DNA of 64,000 nucleotides from Marinobacter salinisoli (GTDB lineage Bacteria; Pseudomonadota; Gammaproteobacteria; Pseudomonadales; Oleiphilaceae): the NCBI RefSeq assembly GCF_017301335.1, contig NZ_CP071247.1, forward strand, positions 3,286,001 through 3,350,000. The letters run 5' to 3'. The notes beneath the pieces were generated by a model. The model saw only the letters and a program-made list of their open reading frames with translations. It had not been told where the DNA came from and ran no database searches. A program made the position numbers and the translations under genes. Positions 60,363-64,000 of the stretch are shown piece after piece (within the stretch, counting starts at the first letter, position 1; every line of letters begins with the position of its first letter).

Positions 60363-60528
60363 TGGAAGGCTACTCCATTGTTGTTCTGAGTCGCTGCTCT
60401 GATTATTGGTGTTCACGATGAATTGGAGGCTTCATGCACAGTGCTCGTGATGTACGCACTATAGCTAAGGCTGTCGAGCGCTTTGATCAGTCAAAAGTAT
60501 GATTTTGGTTTATCCCCGACCAGCCAAT

Positions 60529-60556
60529 AAAAAAAGCCCGGACAATCGCCGGGCTT
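60529..60556 (-). terminator. Terminator after the thiolase gene
   Basis: AAGCCCGG (60534-60541) pairs with CCGGGCTT (60549-60556), 7-base loop. On the minus strand it is followed by seven T. It lies 8 bases after the thiolase stop. Confidence 0.9.
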
Positions 60557-60564
60557 ATTCATGC

Positions 60565-61749
60565 TCAAATCAGTTCTATCGCCATTGCCGTGGCTTCCCC
60601 ACCGCCGATGCACAAGGCTGCCACACCTCGCTTCTTGCCGTGATGCTGAAGCGCATGCATCAGAGTCACCAGCAGGCGGGAGCCGGTTGAGCCCACTGGA
60701 TGGCCCTGGGCGCAGGCGCCACCATGGACATTCACTTTTTCCGGATCCAGACCAAGCTCCCGGATCGGCATCATCGCGACCATGGCAAAGGCTTCGTTGA
60801 TTTCGAACAAATCGATGTCTGCCTTGTTCCAGCCGGTCTTACCCAGCAGTGTTTCGATGGCGCCAACTGGCGCGCAGGTAAACTCTGACGGATGCTGGGA
60901 TTGGGTGCTGTGTCCCACAATCCGGGCGATTGGCTTGAGGCCGCGCTTCTCGGCTTCGGATTCCCGCATCAGAACCAGCGCAGAGGCGCCATCGGAAATG
61001 GAGGACGCATTCGCCGCAGTCACGGTACCGTCCTTGCTGAACGCCGGTCGGAGGGAGGGAATTTTCTCGATATTGGCGTTAAAAGGCTGCTCATCGTGTT
61101 CAACTACGGTTTCACCTTTTCGGGTTTTCACGGAAACCGGCACGATCTCAGGCTTCAGAACACCGCCTTCAATAGCGCGCTGGGCCCGCTTAAGCGACTG
61201 GATCGCGTAGTCATCCATCTCTTCACGGGTGTACCCTTTCTTATCCGCCATTTCCTGGGCGAATGCACCCATCAGACGACCGGTTTCTGCATCTTCCAGT
61301 CCATCCAGAAACATATGATCCTGAACGGTATCGCCAGCACCCATACGGTAACCTTTACGGGCATTCTGCAGGATGTACGGCGCGTTCGACATACTCTCCA
61401 TACCGCCGGCGACCATAATGTCATTGCTACCAGCTTTGATCAGGTCGTGAGCAAACATCGCGGCCTTCATACCTGAACCACACAGCTTGTTGATTGTGGT
61501 TGCACCCGTGCTGTCAGGCAGCCCCGCCTGCCGCATCGCCTGACGCGCAGGGCCCTGCTTCAGGCCTGCAGGCAAAACATTTCCCATAATCACTTCCTGC
61601 ACATCAGCAGGCTGCAGGCCCGCTCGCTTGACCGCTTCAGCGATGGCAATCGCGCCAAGCTCGGGCGCGGAAATCGCCGACAAGCTGCCCTGAAAGCCGC
61701 CCATCGGGGTTCGCACGCCACTGACAATCACTACGTTATCGGTACTCAT
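60565..61749 (-). CDS. Acetyl-CoA C-acetyltransferase (thiolase)
   Basis: A 394-residue thiolase. The reactive cysteine is C90 in NKLCGSGMKA, H350 is in QGHPVG, and C380 is in CIGGGEA; all three are intact. It joins or cleaves acetyl-CoA units. The frame extends 28 codons upstream of the ATG at 61749, but the extension has no homology and AGAG lies upstream of the ATG. It lies downstream of zapE (84 bases) and upstream of the DUF1302 gene, ending in its own terminator. Confidence 0.93.
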   Translation of the reverse strand: MSTDNVVIVSGVRTPMGGFQGSLSAISAPELGAIAIAEAVKRAGLQPADVQEVIMGNVLPAGLKQGPARQAMRQAGLPDSTGATTINKLCGSGMKAAMFAHDLIKAGSNDIMVAGGMESMSNAPYILQNARKGYRMGAGDTVQDHMFLDGLEDAETGRLMGAFAQEMADKKGYTREEMDDYAIQSLKRAQRAIEGGVLKPEIVPVSVKTRKGETVVEHDEQPFNANIEKIPSLRPAFSKDGTVTAANASSISDGASALVLMRESEAEKRGLKPIARIVGHSTQSQHPSEFTCAPVGAIETLLGKTGWNKADIDLFEINEAFAMVAMMPIRELGLDPEKVNVHGGACAQGHPVGSTGSRLLVTLMHALQHHGKKRGVAALCIGGGEATAMAIELI

Positions 61750-61833
61750 GGATGCATCTCTCTTTGTTATGTCCGGACAAACAGCCCCATCGCCCGGCCT
61801 GGTCACTGATCGGACCTGAAGTCCGACCGCCAA

Positions 61834-62970
61834 TCAAGGCTTGTGAGGTGCCTCGAGGTATTCATGGGACTGCATTTCCAGCAGCCGGGATTCGGTGCGC
61901 TCGAATTCAAAACTCAATCGGCCACCTGCATATAGCTCGGTAATTGGTGCTGCAGCCGACATGATGACTTTTACGTTGCGGTCATAGAATTCATCGACCA
62001 TGTTGATAAACCGACGCGCCTGATCGTCTTTATCGCCACCAAGCACCGGCACATTACTGACGATAATCGCGTGAAACTGGCGGGCCAACTCGATGTAGTC
62101 GTTCTGGCTTCGCGGTCCGTCACACACATCGGTGAAATCGAACCAGACCACGTCGTCGGCGTGCGCCTGGACCGGAATTTTCCGCCCATTCACCTCGATG
62201 CTCTGACTGTGTTTCCCTGCTTCAACCGCGAGGGCATCAAAACTCTTTCGCAGGCTGACATCGGCGTCTTGATCCAGCGGCGAGTGAAACAGCTCGGCCT
62301 GCTCGAGGGTTCTTAGCCGATAATCAACACCGCCGTCGACATTGACCACATCGGTGTATTTTTTTACCAGCGCAATCGCCGGCAGAAAACGGGCCCGCTG
62401 AAGTCCATCCTTATACAGGCCATCCGGTACGATATTGGAGGTACAGACCAGCGTTACCCCGCGACTGAACAAGCCGTCCATCAAGGTGGCCAGGATCATC
62501 GCGTCGCCGATATCGGAGACAAAGAACTCATCGAAACAAATCACTCGGGTTTCTTCGGCAAATTTCCGGGACACCAGTTCCAGCGGGTTTTTCTCGCCCT
62601 TGAGATGCTTCAGCTCATGGTGAACGCGCTGCATGAAACGGTGAAAGTGAACGCGCATTTTGCGCTCAAACGGGAGCGACTCGTAAAAGGTGTCCATCAA
62701 ATAGGTTTTGCCGCGCCCGACACCGCCCCAGAAATAAAGCCCCTTTACCGGCTCTTCCCTGCCCTTTTTCAGCTTTCGGCGCAACTTGACCATCGCCCTG
62801 TTGCGCTCGGTTTCCGCAGCCACGAGCTTTTCATAGAGTGCCTGAAGACGACGCACGGCGTCCTCCTGGGCGGAATCTTTCTGAAAATCAGGGCGTTCAA
62901 GATCCTGCTGATAACGCTCCCAGGGTGTCAGGTTCGCACTGGTTTTTCGTGTGGACGTCGCTGCGGGCAT
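61834..62970 (-). CDS. zapE: Cell division protein ZapE (AFG1-like ATPase)
   Basis: A 378-residue P-loop ATPase that interacts with FtsZ. Walker A is GGVGRGKT (82-89), followed by YLMDTFYESLPFERKMRVHFHRFM, CFDEFFVSD (Walker B) and FTDVCDGPRSQNDYIELAR, all conserved in the family. The second ATG of the frame (62970) has GGA upstream and matches family starts (LTPWERYQQDL); the first, at 62994, has no ribosome site. It is divergent from zapG. Confidence 0.92.
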   Translation of the reverse strand: MPAATSTRKTSANLTPWERYQQDLERPDFQKDSAQEDAVRRLQALYEKLVAAETERNRAMVKLRRKLKKGREEPVKGLYFWGGVGRGKTYLMDTFYESLPFERKMRVHFHRFMQRVHHELKHLKGEKNPLELVSRKFAEETRVICFDEFFVSDIGDAMILATLMDGLFSRGVTLVCTSNIVPDGLYKDGLQRARFLPAIALVKKYTDVVNVDGGVDYRLRTLEQAELFHSPLDQDADVSLRKSFDALAVEAGKHSQSIEVNGRKIPVQAHADDVVWFDFTDVCDGPRSQNDYIELARQFHAIIVSNVPVLGGDKDDQARRFINMVDEFYDRNVKVIMSAAAPITELYAGGRLSFEFERTESRLLEMQSHEYLEAPHKP

Positions 62971-63111
62971 TCGGTTTTCCAAGATCTGAATCATGAAATT
63001 TGGGCGCTGTATTGTCGCGCATTTCGGCTTTTTTCGCCACGATGCCCACCAGATGTAAATTTACGACGATTGGCTCATCACACGGTAATGTGCTGTCAGC
63101 GCTCAGGACGC

Positions 63112-63117
63112 TATACT
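63112..63117 (+). promoter_or_regulatory. Candidate zapG promoter (-10 box)
   Basis: TATACT at 63112-63117 on the plus strand, 50 bases before the zapG ATG. No good -35 was seen. It lies in the zapE/zapG divergent gap. Confidence 0.3.
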
Positions 63118-63166
63118 CGGTAGACGTGCGAGGTAAAATTCCAGTCAAAAAGGGACGACACAACCT

Positions 63167-63598
63167 ATGGAAAACCTGATTCTGGCAGCGGTTGCCGCGC
63201 TCATCGTCGGCATCGTCATCGGGGTTATTGTTGGCCGCTCAGGCCAAGGAACCACGCTCCGGCAGCGCCGGGCGGAGCAACAGATTGAAGAACTGAGGAA
63301 TGAATACACCCGCTATCAAGCACAGGTGAATGAGCATTTCATGGAATCGGCTCATCTGCTGCGCCGGTTCAACGACACGTATCGCGACATCAATCAGCAC
63401 ATGGCTCGGGGCGCGAATCGCCTGTGCAATGACGATGAGTGGATGGAAGAGCTCGGTGAAGACGCGGCTCGAAAGCGCCTGGAGGGCTTGAGCGACGACG
63501 GCGTTGAGGCGCCCCGCGACTATGCTCCCAAGACCGACCCGAAAGCCTCTGGCACGCTCGCTGAGGATTTCGGACTGGCTGATAAAAACAGCGCCTGA
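63167..63598 (+). CDS. zapG: ZapG/YhcB (DUF1043) envelope and division protein
   Basis: A 143-residue inner-membrane protein: one N-terminal membrane helix (~4-26, IVGIVIGVIVGRS), then a coiled coil with the family motif FMESAHLLRRFNDTYRDIN in two parts, and a disordered acidic tail. It links cell division and envelope growth in E. coli. Ribosome site GGGA upstream. It converges with the Nif3 gene 4 bases later. Confidence 0.9.
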   Translation: MENLILAAVAALIVGIVIGVIVGRSGQGTTLRQRRAEQQIEELRNEYTRYQAQVNEHFMESAHLLRRFNDTYRDINQHMARGANRLCNDDEWMEELGEDAARKRLEGLSDDGVEAPRDYAPKTDPKASGTLAEDFGLADKNSA

Positions 63599-63602
63599 AA
63601 GA

Positions 63603-64000
63603 TCAAACCGGGTTGTCGCAGTCGATGAACCTGTGCGTCAACCCGAATTCCTTGGCCAATGCCTCGCCCAGAGCCTGAACACCGTAGCGTTCGGTGGCAT
63701 GATGGCCTGCGGCAAAATAGTGAATGCCGGATTCCCGAGCGGTGTGTGTGGTGGGTTCGGAGATCTCCCCACTGATGTAGGCATCCAGCCCGGCCTCTAG
63801 AGCCTTATCGATGAAACCCTGCGCGGCGCCCGTGCACCAACCCACACGACGAATCTCGTCCTTCCCTTCGCCGACCCACAATGGCGCCCGATTCAGCTTT
63901 TCGGAGATCTGCTGGGCAAAGTGAGACACCTGCACCGGCTGCTCCAACTCGCCTTGCCAGACAAGCCCTCCAAGGGGTCGGGGATTGGCAATTCCCAGAA
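63603..64000 (-). CDS. Nif3-family dinuclear metal protein, N-terminus beyond window
   Basis: Open from the stop at 63603 to the window end, so the start is not in the window. The 131 visible C-terminal codons match YbgI/Nif3-like proteins: VGWCTGAAQGFIDKA, AYISGEISEPTTHTAREsG, YFAAGHHATERYGVQALG with metal-binding histidines, and HRFIDCDNPV at the end. An internal TTG (63947) could be taken as a start, but homology continues upstream of it (ANPRPLGGLVWQGELEQP). Members are hexameric metal proteins, sometimes called GTP cyclohydrolase I type 2; activity is not settled. Confidence 0.88.
   Translation of the reverse strand, partial: LGIANPRPLGGLVWQGELEQPVQVSHFAQQISEKLNRAPLWVGEGKDEIRRVGWCTGAAQGFIDKALEAGLDAYISGEISEPTTHTARESGIHYFAAGHHATERYGVQALGEALAKEFGLTHRFIDCDNPV

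Noticed and set aside
61750..61833. N-terminal extension of the thiolase frame
   Set aside because: The 28 extra residues do not match thiolases, and the ATG at 61749 has a ribosome site and the correct family start.
63603..63947. TTG at 63947 as the start of a short Nif3-like protein
   Set aside because: Family sequence continues upstream in frame to the window end, so the gene is cut by the edge rather than short.

Overview
The window reads as chromosome of a marine gammaproteobacterium of the Marinobacter type. This is inferred from gene content and order: pilB-pilC-pilD-coaE, yacG, zapE/zapG, a DUF1302/DUF1329 pair and a P. aeruginosa-style O-antigen locus. No rRNA, tRNA or species marker is present, so the genus is a guess. 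No tRNA, rRNA, CRISPR array or intact insertion sequence was seen.

Bases 1-33.8 kb are one very long minus-strand surface polysaccharide locus, read from high to low coordinates. It opens with an RfaH antiterminator gene (33.3-33.8 kb). Next come a YjbH-like outer membrane protein, a lipoprotein, the Wza/Wzb/Wzc capsule export set and a short Wzz. Then follows a Wzx flippase and a full CMP-legionaminic acid pathway of the GDP-sugar type (LegB, LegC, LegH, LegI, LegG, PtmE, LegF). A second, paralogous flippase follows, then an AT-rich core with a Wzy-like polymerase, two GT-B transferases with CMP-sialic/Kdo-transferase-like motifs, and an odd aldolase / CMP-Kdo synthetase-like / HAD phosphatase trio. 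The locus ends with the L-FucNAc cassette (wbjB-C-D-E, wbjF), a small phosphoglycosyl transferase, a decayed ugd, a dead IS3 OrfA fragment and a WbpM-type dehydratase cut by the window edge. Two ops-like elements on the coding strand (in the wzz leader and in the start of the yjbH gene) match the presence of rfaH, so the locus looks antitermination-controlled.

Bases 33.9-39.4 kb hold cysQ, a beta-CASP RNA-processing metallo-hydrolase and two tandem Wzy_C-family membrane proteins. The one next to pilA looks like a TfpO/PglL pilin oligosaccharyltransferase. The pilin ends in a serine right after its C-terminal disulfide loop, so O-units made by the first region may decorate pili.

Bases 39.4-44.7 kb are the type IV pilus genes pilA (minus) and pilB, pilC, pilD (plus), followed by coaE. 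Bases 44.7-54.1 kb are plus-strand: an unknown exported protein, TrmO, an orphan hybrid histidine kinase, YacG, a YfaZ-like outer membrane protein, a large unknown lipoprotein, a Bax-like glucosaminidase and a YihG-like acyltransferase.

Bases 54.1-64 kb hold a MalT-like LuxR regulator, the DUF1329 and DUF1302 envelope proteins, a thiolase, ZapE, ZapG and a partial Nif3-family gene. The most unusual parts are the aldolase/KdsB-like/HAD trio, the ops-RfaH arrangement, the duplicated flippase and the pilin-glycosylation link.
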